64,000 bases of DNA from Clostridium_AW malenominatum (GTDB taxonomy: Bacteria > Bacillota > Clostridia > Clostridiales > Clostridiaceae), in assembly GCF_039521365.1 (NCBI RefSeq), contig NZ_BAAACF010000003.1:186001-250000 (forward strand), given 5' to 3'. Every line of letters starts with the position of its first letter. The stretch's first letter is position 1. A program made the position numbers and the translations under genes. The notes under the pieces were generated by a model. That model worked only from the letters and a program-made list of their open reading frames with translations, had not been told where the DNA came from and ran no database searches. This document shows, in pieces, positions 1 to 7,771 of this stretch.

Positions 1-942
1 TAAAAGCGAAGATAAAAGATTTTCTTCATCAATGCCCGTTACTGCGATAAACGCATCCATATCCCGTAGATTTTCAGATAAAAGAATATCTTCATCCGTT
101 CCATCTGCATTTATGATAAGGGCTTTAGGAAGAAGTTCTGAAAGTTCAATGCATCTTTCTCTATCTATTTCTATAATTTTAACCTTCATTCCCATATCTG
201 TTAAAATATTAGTTAGATAATAAGATATTCTTCCTCCTCCTAAAACCATTATATTCTTTAATTTTAAAGGCATTAAGCCTGCTAACTTGCAAAAATTATA
301 TAAGCTTGAAGACTTTCCTATAACATAAATACTATCGTTTTCTTCAAGTTTAAAGTCCCCATTAGGTACAATTACTTCATTATCTCTAACAACAACTCCT
401 ACTAATACTGAAATTCCTGTATTATGTAGAATGTTTCTTAAGCTTCTTCCTTCAAAGCCCATATCCTTAGTGACTTTTAAACCAATCATCTTCACTCTTC
501 CCTTTGCAAAACTCTCCACGTTCATTGCTGGAGAAAAATTAAGAGATTGTGCTATTTCATCTGCCGCTGCTAGCTCTGGATTGATTACCATTTCAAGTTC
601 TAGTTCTTCTTTTAGTGAGGATAACTCCTTGGCATATTCAGGATCCCTAATTCTTGCAATAGTATATGATATACCTAATTTTTTTGCTGTGAGACAACAT
701 ACCATGTTAATTTCGTCACTACCTGTAACAGCCATAAGTAAATCTGCTTCCTTTACTCCTGCCTCTAAAAGTATATTAGTACTAGTAGCACTGCCTTTAA
801 TACACATTACATCTAGATTTTCTTCTGCTTTCATTAAAATTTGTGGATTTTTATCTATTATAACCACATTATGATTTTCCTTTGCTAGATTTTCTGCTAA
901 ATCGTAGCCTACTTTACCAGCTCCGGCTATGATAATATTCAT
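1..942 (-). CDS. trkA: TrkA-family potassium uptake regulatory protein (3' end outside window)
   Basis: This is the peripheral NAD-binding subunit that gates a Trk/Ktr-type potassium channel at the membrane. The minus-strand reading frame starts with an ATG at 942, preceded by GGAGAA. It shows an N-terminal Rossmann domain with the dinucleotide motif GAGKVG (residues 7-12), a TrkA_C-like segment (about residues 130-215), and a second Rossmann domain beginning near residue 230 with LGGGRISYYL. The duplicated N-C-N-C layout is that of long TrkA rather than the short KtrA form. About 314 codons are visible, and a protein near 450 residues is usual, so the C-terminus lies beyond the left edge. 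No TrkH/KtrB partner is visible here. The family call is secure; which channel it serves cannot be told. Confidence 0.9.
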   Translation of the reverse strand, partial: MNIIIAGAGKVGYDLAENLAKENHNVVIIDKNPQILMKAEENLDVMCIKGSATSTNILLEAGVKEADLLMAVTGSDEINMVCCLTAKKLGISYTIARIRDPEYAKELSSLKEELELEMVINPELAAADEIAQSLNFSPAMNVESFAKGRVKMIGLKVTKDMGFEGRSLRNILHNTGISVLVGVVVRDNEVIVPNGDFKLEENDSIYVIGKSSSLYNFCKLAGLMPLKLKNIMVLGGGRISYYLTNILTDMGMKVKIIEIDRERCIELSELLPKALIINADGTDEDILLSENLRDMDAFIAVTGIDEENLLSSLL

Positions 943-1045
943 ATAATTTCTCCTACCTTATAATTTATTAGATAATATTTCCTTAAATACTATATATAAT
1001 TATACAATATAATTCTTTTTATAAGGTTGTCAACTAAATCATCGT

Positions 1046-1411
1046 TTATCTTCCCAGATTTACCCAATGTTCATGAGCTTCACTTAACTCTATTAACGCA
1101 GAACTCTTATCTCTACTTAAAATTGCTCCATTAAGCCTTGCTATATTTGTACTTAAGGCATTTATTTCATCTCTTTCAGAGCTATATTGAACTCTTTTTA
1201 TTATTCTAGTCCATATATGGCCTAATGCTTCTGTATTTTTAGAAGCTTCCTCCCATCTATTTTCACTAACATTTTTCATAACTATTTGAATAGCTTGTGG
1301 AAGATTATCCTCCTTTGACAAAGGTCTTTTCAAATAGTTTCCACTTAGCATTACTACTATGAAAACTAAAAGTATAATAATAGGTATGGCCTTTTGTATA
1401 AATTTACTCAT
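1046..1411 (-). CDS. DUF4363 family membrane-anchored protein
   Basis: This small protein of about 121 residues has one N-terminal hydrophobic segment (about residues 5-24), followed by a soluble, helical, charged domain. The overall pattern matches the DUF4363 family, which has no assigned function. I chose the ATG at 1411 because GGAGAAAT lies just upstream. A start 13 codons further out is possible, but it runs into the preceding gene. The gene overlaps the 3' end of the DUF421 gene by 8 bases, so the two are probably co-transcribed and translationally coupled. In Firmicutes DUF421 and DUF4363 genes are often adjacent, which supports the call. The soluble part should face outside the membrane if the anchor is N-in. 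Confidence 0.7.
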   Translation of the reverse strand: MSKFIQKAIPIIILLVFIVVMLSGNYLKRPLSKEDNLPQAIQIVMKNVSENRWEEASKNTEALGHIWTRIIKRVQYSSERDEINALSTNIARLNGAILSRDKSSALIELSEAHEHWVNLGR

Positions 1412-2114
1412 TTTTATTTCTCCTATGAATACGATCATTATATTTATCAATGTACAAGCTTCCTGTAGGATTTATGAAAGCCAAGAATACTTCCGATACT
1501 TCTTTAACATTATATTTTTTCAATTCACTCATAAGCCACTTTCTTCCTTTATTAATACTTCTTAAATTTTCATCTAAAACTACTCCATCATATATTAATT
1601 CTGTTCCTAAAGCTAAGGGCTCCGTTTTAATTTTCATATCCTTAGGCGTTAATGGTTGATGCTCAGTTTTTAACATTATAGATATTTCCCCATTGGTTTC
1701 TAAAATTGCATATTCTATTTCACTTAAATCAAATACATTTTTATTCCTTAAAAGACTTAATAGGTCGGCAGCCCTAAATTTCATCTTCTTTAAAGAATCT
1801 TCCATTATCTTACCCTTCTTTATTACGATTGTAGGTTTTCCATCCACATATTCCCCTACCTTTATCCACTTCATAGTGATAACCTCCATTAAATAGCTCA
1901 AAACCGCCCAAGTTATGAGTCCTACCCAATGAGGCCATGCCCTGCTAGACAAGTCTGTGGTTAATGTAGCTGCAATGGAACCTATAGTAATACCAAGAAC
2001 ATAGTCAAAAAACGCCAATTGGCTTATCTGCTGCTTTCCAAGAATTTTTGTGAAAATAAGCAAAGAAAAAAAGCTAATTACTGAGCGTACTATAACTACT
2101 AATCCTTCATTCAA
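1404..2114 (-). CDS. DUF421 (YetF-like) membrane protein
   Basis: This is an integral membrane protein of the DUF421/YetF family. It has about three N-terminal transmembrane helices (roughly the first 85 residues) and a cytoplasmic C-terminal region containing the family pattern KFRAADLLSLLR followed by SEIEYAILETNG. B. subtilis homologues such as YetF are membrane proteins, some linked to spore biology, with no proven activity. An in-frame ATG exists at 2132 but has no ribosome binding site. A GGAGGG lies inside that extension, 6 bases before a TTG at 2114, so I take TTG as the start (236 residues). It is followed with an 8-base overlap by the DUF4363 gene. The family is clear; the cellular role is unknown. 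Confidence 0.8.
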   Translation of the reverse strand: MNEGLVVIVRSVISFFSLLIFTKILGKQQISQLAFFDYVLGITIGSIAATLTTDLSSRAWPHWVGLITWAVLSYLMEVITMKWIKVGEYVDGKPTIVIKKGKIMEDSLKKMKFRAADLLSLLRNKNVFDLSEIEYAILETNGEISIMLKTEHQPLTPKDMKIKTEPLALGTELIYDGVVLDENLRSINKGRKWLMSELKKYNVKEVSEVFLAFINPTGSLYIDKYNDRIHRRNKNE

Positions 2115-2170
2115 AGTATTCCCTCCAAACATTTTATACTTTGAATATATTATGTATCTTAATTTTATAA

Positions 2171-2815
2171 TTATTCCAATTCCAATTTCCCTAACATTTT
2201 CATAGCTGGGTCAATTATGGGAATTGAAGTCTTTTCCTTCAGCTCTTTATAAACATAAGGAAAATGAGTACAGCCTAAGATTATCCCTTCACATTTAAAG
2301 CTTTCCATAAACTCTATAATTTTGTCTAATGAATATGTATCCATTATTTCTTTTGGAGTTATTTTGCTTTCAATAGCCTTTACTAAAGGAAGTAACCCAA
2401 CCCCTATAATATAAGCATTAGGATTACTACTTTGAATTACCTTTTCAATTCCATAGGTACTTTGATTATTTGCCGCAAGAAGACCAATAGTTTTAAACTT
2501 TTCTCCCATTTCTCTATATACTTGAAGAGGTGTAATAATGTTAATGTTAAATTCTTTTGCTAGACTGTCCATATCCACTGCCGCACTCAATGAATTACAA
2601 TAAACAAATATGTTTTTTATTTCTTTTGCTTTAATATCTTTTATTCTATCCTTAACCATTTCCCTTAGCTTATCTGCATAAAGTACCTGAAGAAGAGATT
2701 GCTCCTCTGGTGTTTGGGAAATAGGATAGGCCATGCCCTCATGTCCCTGTTCTTCTAAGAATTCTATACCCATGTTTGTGTCTACAGGTGTACCTGCAAT
2801 AACTGCTATCTTCAT
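2171..2815 (-). CDS. Aspartate/glutamate racemase family protein
   Basis: Cofactor-independent racemases of this family use two cysteines as acid and base. The 214-residue product shows both: Cys73 in VYCNS and Cys182 in LGCTHFPYVY. The second half resembles glutamate racemase MurI. MurI supplies D-glutamate for peptidoglycan, but MurI proteins are usually 250-270 residues, and this one lacks the typical SGxGG N-terminal motif. It may therefore be an aspartate racemase or a broad-specificity relative. The ATG at 2815 has a GGGGAGA ribosome binding site. The gene appears to stand alone: its neighbour downstream is the DUF421 gene and upstream is the divergent cwlJ. The family is clear, the substrate is not. 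Confidence 0.8.
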   Translation of the reverse strand: MKIAVIAGTPVDTNMGIEFLEEQGHEGMAYPISQTPEEQSLLQVLYADKLREMVKDRIKDIKAKEIKNIFVYCNSLSAAVDMDSLAKEFNINIITPLQVYREMGEKFKTIGLLAANNQSTYGIEKVIQSSNPNAYIIGVGLLPLVKAIESKITPKEIMDTYSLDKIIEFMESFKCEGIILGCTHFPYVYKELKEKTSIPIIDPAMKMLGKLELE

Positions 2816-2997
2816 ATAAATCTCCCCCTTTTTAATTAATTATAGACTTATTTTCCTTAGTTTTCTAGTTTTTTGGTTCTTTAGTTTTTTGATATATTAA
2901 CTTGAAAAATTCATCATAGTTTTTTTCATTTATTAGTAACTTTTTCCTATATAAGTAAATATAATAATATAGTAGCTTTAATAAGGAGATGAAATTA

Positions 2998-3441
2998 GTG
3001 GCTTATAGTGATCGTGAGCTGCTTGCTAGAATTATAAAATGTGAAGCTGGCGGCGAGGGCGAAAATGGGATGAAAGCTGTTGCTTCTGTTGTTATGAATA
3101 GAGTTAATGTACCTTATGGTGAATATCAAAGGCTTGGTCAAGGTGACATTAGAAAAGTTATATTTCAACAGGGCCAATTTGACTGTGCTACCTCTGTTTT
3201 AAGAGGTTTGCCTAATCCTCAAACTATTTGGGGAAGTCCACCAGAAGATATTCACTACCAAATTGCCGATTGGGCTCTTTCTGGAAATAGACTATTTACA
3301 ACAGGAGCTGCCTTATGGTATTTTAATCCATTTATACCAACTTGTATATACACTTTCCCCCGTAACGGCAGTGGTCGTTTTCAAGTAAGAGTTGTAAATC
3401 ATTGTTTTTACAACCCTACAGCACTTTATGCACAAACTTAG
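2998..3441 (+). CDS. cwlJ: Spore cortex-lytic cell wall hydrolase, CwlJ-like
   Basis: The 147-residue product is a SleB/CwlJ-type hydrolase (Hydrolase_2 fold) with the conserved sequence CEAGGEGENGMKAVASVVMN, whose glutamate is the expected catalytic residue. It has no signal peptide and no peptidoglycan-binding domain, and its length fits CwlJ rather than SleB. CwlJ degrades cortex during germination and in Bacillus depends on GerQ for placement in the coat. The next gene here is gerQ-like. An ATG at 2989 overlaps the Shine-Dalgarno sequence AAGGAG (2983-2988), so the GTG at 2998 is the better start. In sporulating cells it would be expected under a mother-cell sigma factor, though I could not identify such a promoter. 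Confidence 0.88.
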   Translation: MAYSDRELLARIIKCEAGGEGENGMKAVASVVMNRVNVPYGEYQRLGQGDIRKVIFQQGQFDCATSVLRGLPNPQTIWGSPPEDIHYQIADWALSGNRLFTTGAALWYFNPFIPTCIYTFPRNGSGRFQVRVVNHCFYNPTALYAQT

Positions 3442-3485
3442 TCAACAAATAAAATTATTATATAATTTATAAGGAGGCCTATAAT

Positions 3486-3893
3486 TTGTTTACAAGAATG
3501 CCTAATGATTATTATGAATACCCAATGTGGGATGAGATTCCCGTAGAAGATTTTGATTTAGAGGATATTGATCCTCTTCAAACTAGAGAGGTTATCCCAC
3601 CTGGCGGAACTACTGGTGGTCCAGATTTTACCCTTCAGCCAGGTCCACCTGTTCAAACAGATATAAATTATACTCAAGGATGGCTAAAAACGCAAATTGG
3701 AAAATATATTAAAATTGAGTTTTTGATAGGAACTAATATGCTAATCGACCGTGAAGGCGTGCTTCTCGAAGTTGGTATTAGTTATATTGTTATTAGAGAA
3801 TCTGGTACTAACGATCAGTTAATGTGTGATATCTATGCAATTAAATTTGTAAGAATTTTTGATAACCAGGAAAAAATGTTAAATTGTAGGTAA
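3486..3893 (+). CDS. gerQ: Spore coat protein GerQ-like
   Basis: The 135-residue product ends in a domain closely resembling Bacillus GerQ: TQGWLKTQIGKYIKIEFLIG, then a segment with DREGVLLEVGISYIVIRES and a closing CDIYAIKFV. The N-terminal 50 residues are acidic and rich in proline and glycine, as in other coat proteins. GerQ is cross-linked into the Bacillus coat and is needed to localise CwlJ, which here is encoded 44 bases upstream. The start is a TTG at 3486 placed 8 bases after AAGGAGG (3471-3477); no ATG upstream competes. The pair is probably one sporulation operon ended by the hairpin at 3976-4006. Confidence 0.85.
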   Translation: MFTRMPNDYYEYPMWDEIPVEDFDLEDIDPLQTREVIPPGGTTGGPDFTLQPGPPVQTDINYTQGWLKTQIGKYIKIEFLIGTNMLIDREGVLLEVGISYIVIRESGTNDQLMCDIYAIKFVRIFDNQEKMLNCR

Positions 3894-3975
3894 TTAATTA
3901 ATTTATCTCTTATTGATAAACATATACAAGAATAATAATTGGAATCACTTTACAAATCCTTTTCAGGGAATTAAA

Positions 3976-4006
3976 AAGCCGTATATACACTAGGTATATA
4001 CGGCTT
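3976..4006. terminator. Bidirectional rho-independent terminator between gerQ and the DUF5667 gene
   Basis: A perfect 13-bp stem (AAGCCGTATATAC and its complement) with a 5-base loop lies between convergent genes. It is followed by a T-rich run on the plus strand and by TTTTT on the minus strand, so it can serve both. Confidence 0.85.
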
Positions 4007-4044
4007 AAACCTTTTTTTGCGGAGGTTATCTTCAACCACAAAAA

Positions 4045-5232
4045 TTAGTTATTAGTTTTCTTTTCTTCTTTAACTTTCTTTTCTTCTTTAACTTTCTTTT
4101 CTTCTTTAACTTTCTTTTCTGCCTGATTTTTTATTTCTTCTTTAAGTTTCTTTTCTTCTTCTTTTCTTATTTCTTCCTGTTTCTTAAATTCCTCTTTAGC
4201 TTTTTCTTCTTCTTTTTTCTTCAATTCAACTTGTTGTTTTTCCAATTCCCTTTTAGCTTCTTCTTGTTTCTTTAATTCTTCTCTATTTTTTTCCTCTTCT
4301 TTTTTCTTTAGTTCATTTTTTTTATTCTCTGCTTCTTTTTCAATTTCTGACTTTTTAGCCTCTGGTAACTTGGTATTTTCCTGGGTCTTTAATTGTACTA
4401 ATGTAGTATTTTCTGTTACAGGCTCTTTTTTATCCTCATCATTATCTTCTACGTCGTCAGTATCTTCCACATCATCATTATTTTCTATATCATCTACATC
4501 TTCTTCATCATCTTTATCTTCTTCTACTTTATCAGCTTTATCTTTTACCCAATTTCCTTTTCCAGAAGGGTGAATTCCTAATTCCTTTGCAATATTTCCT
4601 AATCCCATACCTTTTTCTGTAATAAGAACAGATATTTCATCAATTGACTTTCCACTAGCCTCTGATAGTGAAGCAATTTTAGCTATTTGTCCAAAACCTA
4701 GTCCTTGTTCTCTTAGGGTTTGTACAACTGTTTTATCAATATCTTTTACAACCTTTGCAGTGTAAACCACTTCTTCAGTTTTTTCATCTAACTCTTCTTT
4801 TTTATCATCACTTAGTTCTTCCTTGACTTCTTCATCAATTTGAACTCCTTCTTCTAATTCAGTGTTTAATTTTTCTTTTACTTCCTCATCTACATTTTCA
4901 TTTGTAATTACTTCTGTTACTTTTTCCTGAGCCTCACCTATTGTTTTCATATAATCTTCAATAGCAGCTTGTACAAATTCGCTCTTTTCTTGAGCAGTCA
5001 TTTCTTTAGCTTCAGCAAGACGCTCTTTTGCAAATTTTAATAAAAGCTCTGCCTCTTTTTCTGTATTAGATGCTAGGGATAATTGCAAATCTTCGAATAA
5101 CTTGTCAACAGTATAAAAAATACTATCAGGTGTTACTCCTGGATTTACTTGTACACCCTCTGTAGCAGCATGAGCTACTGTGTTAAATGACAATAAACTA
5201 GCCATGGTAATTGAAACAATAAGTTTCTTCAT
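4045..5232 (-). CDS. Secreted DUF5667 protein with acidic and Lys/Glu-repeat tail
   Basis: The 395-residue product has a signal peptide (about 22 residues, cleavage near AHA-AT) and then a DUF5667-like region with PDSIFYTVDKLFEDLQLSL and AELLLKFAKERLAEAKEM. A segment near residues 170-220 is followed by an Asp-rich linker (about 230-270) and then by roughly 110 residues of charged coiled coil dominated by Lys and Glu. The tail ends in several copies of KVKEEK encoded by near-identical 18-base repeats. The protein probably sits at or outside the cell surface, perhaps bound to the wall by charge; no sortase motif or LysM domain is visible. Expression is expected to follow c-di-GMP because a GEMM-I riboswitch and terminator lie in its leader. 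Its function is unknown. Confidence 0.75.
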   Translation of the reverse strand: MKKLIVSITMASLLSFNTVAHAATEGVQVNPGVTPDSIFYTVDKLFEDLQLSLASNTEKEAELLLKFAKERLAEAKEMTAQEKSEFVQAAIEDYMKTIGEAQEKVTEVITNENVDEEVKEKLNTELEEGVQIDEEVKEELSDDKKEELDEKTEEVVYTAKVVKDIDKTVVQTLREQGLGFGQIAKIASLSEASGKSIDEISVLITEKGMGLGNIAKELGIHPSGKGNWVKDKADKVEEDKDDEEDVDDIENNDDVEDTDDVEDNDEDKKEPVTENTTLVQLKTQENTKLPEAKKSEIEKEAENKKNELKKKEEEKNREELKKQEEAKRELEKQQVELKKKEEEKAKEEFKKQEEIRKEEEKKLKEEIKNQAEKKVKEEKKVKEEKKVKEEKKTNN

Positions 5233-5305
5233 TCTAAATACCTCCTATTATTCTTTTTATTTTTGGTGAACTAAAATCCATAGTAAAAATAAAAGAATGG
5301 AAGAG

Positions 5306-5333
5306 ATAAAAAGCCGCTCAAAAGAGCAGCTTT
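5306..5333 (-). terminator. Terminator of the c-di-GMP riboswitch expression platform
   Basis: On the minus strand a 10-bp stem (AAAGCTGCTC with GAGCGGCTTT, one G-U pair) and a TTTT loop run into a T tract. It sits between the riboswitch aptamer and the DUF5667 start codon, as expected for transcription control. Confidence 0.85.
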
Positions 5334-5350
5334 AACACACTTGTGGTATT

Positions 5351-5446
5351 GACTCTCTTCGGCAACTGGCTGGCATAACTATACATAGTCTTAGCCCCTT
5401 TAGCTTTGCGTCCTTAAGTTTCCCTAAGTTTGCCTTTGTCGGATTT
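5351..5446 (-). ncRNA. Cyclic di-GMP-I (GEMM-I) riboswitch
   Basis: On the minus strand the sequence carries the GEMM-I conserved blocks in order: AAAGGCAAAC, then GGACGCAAAGC, a GGGGCTAAG segment, and a closing block GCCAGCCAGTTGCCGAAG. The GACGCAAAGC block and the purine-rich tetraloop-receptor region are the hallmark of the class I c-di-GMP aptamer. About 20 bases separate it from the terminator at 5306-5333, so it probably switches transcription of the DUF5667 gene. Whether c-di-GMP turns the gene on or off cannot be judged by eye. A GGDEF/HD-GYP enzyme in the same window (54303-55988) could supply or remove the ligand. Confidence 0.88.
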
Positions 5447-5510
5447 TAATTCTATATTTAATTTAATTATAACTTTTTTGTTATTACATGTCTACAATAA
5501 TAATTTAATA

Positions 5511-7409
5511 TTATTTTTTATCGAAATTATCACTCTTTTCTTGAAGAATCTTTTCAGCTATTTCATTTAAATAAACCCATCTTTCCATCTTTTCTTCTAA
5601 TTGTTTTTCTAATTCTTCTTTTTTCTCTAATAGTTCTTGTAATAAGCTATAATTAGTAGAGGAATTTGTGATTTCACTTTCAATTTCCTCTAATTTTAAT
5701 TCAATTGTAGCAATCACATCATCAATTTCATCATATTCTCTCTGTTCCTTATAAGAAAATTTTAAAGCTTTATCTTTTTTTCTTTCTATATTAATACTTT
5801 TAACTTTATCTTCTACTTCAACTACTGGAACATTATTGTTACTTTCTTTGAAATCAGAATAGTTTCCTGTATATTGAACTATTTTTCCATATCCTTCAAA
5901 GGAGAATATTTTTTCTGCCATTCTATCTAAAAAATATCTATCATGAGAAACCGCCATAACTGCTCCTGGAAAATTGTCAAGGTAGTCTTCTAATATTGTT
6001 AAGGTTTGAATATCCAAGTCATTTGTAGGTTCATCTAAAAACAATACATTAGGAGCTTCCATAAGAACTCTTAATAGGTACAATCTTCTTCTCTCTCCCC
6101 CTGAAAGCTTAGAAATAGGAGTCCACTGCATTGAGGGAGTGAATAAAAAGGTTTCTAGCATTTGAGAGGCACTTATTTTAAGTCCTTCCTTTGTGGTTAA
6201 AACTTCTCCACCTTCTTTTATATACTCAATAACTCTTAAATTTTCATCCATATGGTTGGTTTCCTGAGAAAATAGTCCTATTCTCACTGTTTCTCCAACT
6301 TCAATCTCCCCGCTGTCTGGCTTAATTTTATTACAAATTATATTAATTAAAGTTGATTTACCCATACCATTAGGCCCTATAATTCCAATTCTATCAGTTC
6401 TAGTAAATATATAACTAAAATCCTCTATGAGTTTTCTATCTTCATAAGATTTATTTATATTATTAATTTCTATAACTTTTTTACCTAAATAGCTTCCACC
6501 TACAGAAATTTGAATCTTTTCTTCAGTTAAATCTACAGCTGCATCCTGCAATTTTTCAAAACGATCAATTCTTGCCTTCTGTTTAGTACTTCTAGCCTTT
6601 GCTCCTCTTTTTATCCAAGCCAGTTCTTTTCTTAATAAGTTTTGCCTTTTTTCCTCAGTAGCTCTTGACATATCTTCTCTTTCTAATTTCTTTTGAACAA
6701 AGTTTTCATAATTACCATTATAGGTATAAAGATTACCTTTATCTATTTCTACAATTTTATTTACAACTCTGTCCAAAAAATATCTATCATGAGTAACCAT
6801 AAGAAGAGCTCCTCTTCTTTTATTTATATACTCTTCTAACCAATCAATGGTTTCATTATCTAGATGATTTGTTGGTTCGTCTAAAATTAATAGCTCACAA
6901 GGAGTAATTAGTGATGACGCTAGGGCTATTCTCTTTCTCTGCCCTCCAGATAAAGTTCCAACTTTTGCATTAAAATTCGTTATACCTAGTTTAGTTAGCA
7001 CAGCTTTAGCTTCACTTTCTATGCTCCAGGCATTCATGCTATCCATTTTACTTGTAAGGCTTGTAATAAGGTTATCCTTAGCATTTTCATCTTCTAAAGC
7101 CTTTTCATACTCCCTTATTAAAGTCATTACAGGAGAATTCCCCTTAAAAACCTGTTCAAGGACAGTAGCTTCCTCATGAAAATGTGGATTTTGTGAAAGG
7201 TATTCAATATTTACTGAGCTTCCTTTTATAATTCTTCCTGTCTCATAGCTTTCAATCCCTGCAATAACTTTTAGCAAAGTAGTCTTCCCAGTGCCATTTA
7301 TTCCAATTACCCCAATTTTATCCCCTTCATTAATACCTAAATTTATATTATTAAATAAAGCCTTTTCGCTATAACTTTTACATATATTTTCTAAACTTAT
7401 AATATTCAT
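5511..7409 (-). CDS. yfmR: ABC-F ATPase, Uup/YfmR subfamily
   Basis: This cytosolic protein of 632 residues has two ABC cassettes. Each has a Walker A (GINGTGKTT and GPNGMGKST), an LSGG signature and a DEPTN Walker B. There are no membrane segments, which defines the ABC-F class of ribosome-associated translation factors. The linker between cassettes (about residues 235-320) is the P-site tRNA interaction motif region. A charged C-terminal coiled coil of about 90 residues matches the Uup/YfmR extension. YfmR helps ribosomes through difficult sequences such as polyproline in B. subtilis, with EF-P. The ATG at 7409 has an AAAGGAA ribosome binding site. It appears to be a single-gene unit. Confidence 0.85.
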   Translation of the reverse strand: MNIISLENICKSYSEKALFNNINLGINEGDKIGVIGINGTGKTTLLKVIAGIESYETGRIIKGSSVNIEYLSQNPHFHEEATVLEQVFKGNSPVMTLIREYEKALEDENAKDNLITSLTSKMDSMNAWSIESEAKAVLTKLGITNFNAKVGTLSGGQRKRIALASSLITPCELLILDEPTNHLDNETIDWLEEYINKRRGALLMVTHDRYFLDRVVNKIVEIDKGNLYTYNGNYENFVQKKLEREDMSRATEEKRQNLLRKELAWIKRGAKARSTKQKARIDRFEKLQDAAVDLTEEKIQISVGGSYLGKKVIEINNINKSYEDRKLIEDFSYIFTRTDRIGIIGPNGMGKSTLINIICNKIKPDSGEIEVGETVRIGLFSQETNHMDENLRVIEYIKEGGEVLTTKEGLKISASQMLETFLFTPSMQWTPISKLSGGERRRLYLLRVLMEAPNVLFLDEPTNDLDIQTLTILEDYLDNFPGAVMAVSHDRYFLDRMAEKIFSFEGYGKIVQYTGNYSDFKESNNNVPVVEVEDKVKSINIERKKDKALKFSYKEQREYDEIDDVIATIELKLEEIESEITNSSTNYSLLQELLEKKEELEKQLEEKMERWVYLNEIAEKILQEKSDNFDKK

Positions 7410-7509
7410 AATACGTTCCTTTCCTTGACACTAGACTGTTTATAAAATATCTTTAATTTTAATTATAGTATAAGATTTGCTTTGTAGAAAGCATTGAAGA
7501 AGTATTAAA

Positions 7510-7612
7510 AAGTCTTTATTTCTGACTTTGAAACACCGTATAAAGGCTTCTATGTTTGAGCGAAGCGAGTTTAGAAGTCTTAGATGTTTTAAACAACAGA
7601 AATATTAGACTT
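7510..7612. repeat. 103-bp palindromic intergenic element
   Basis: Two arms of about 28-30 bases (7510-7538 and 7583-7612) are inverted, imperfect copies of each other; both carry the TTTCTGACTTTGAAACA/TGTTT...CAGAAAT theme. An inner inverted pair, GGCTTCTA and TAGAAGTC, flanks a core containing GAGCGAAGCGAG. The whole element could fold into one long hairpin. It lies in a 362-base gap between two divergently transcribed ABC-F genes and codes for nothing visible. It resembles a miniature palindromic repeat rather than a simple terminator. I see no second copy in this window. Confidence 0.6.
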
Positions 7613-7771
7613 ATTTTGTGAAGTGAAGGCTTTCCTATATGCAAAACTTATACTATCACTATAACATAAAAAATATTAAATATTATAATTTTCCTTTAAA
7701 AAAATTGTCTAATCATATATAATCTTTATGTATATTTTTTAATTACAAACCGTTTAGAAAGGAATTGAAAA

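Noticed and set aside
431..874. Long plus-strand open frame opposite the TrkA gene
   Set aside because: It is the complementary shadow of a gene with clear TrkA motifs, has low-complexity Ser/Ile content and no ribosome binding site.
2840..2900. TAGTTTT-type short repeats upstream of the racemase
   Set aside because: Low-complexity T-rich sequence without regular period or symmetry.
4063..4125. CRISPR-like direct repeats
   Set aside because: The units are adjacent without spacers and encode a Lys/Glu repeat in frame.
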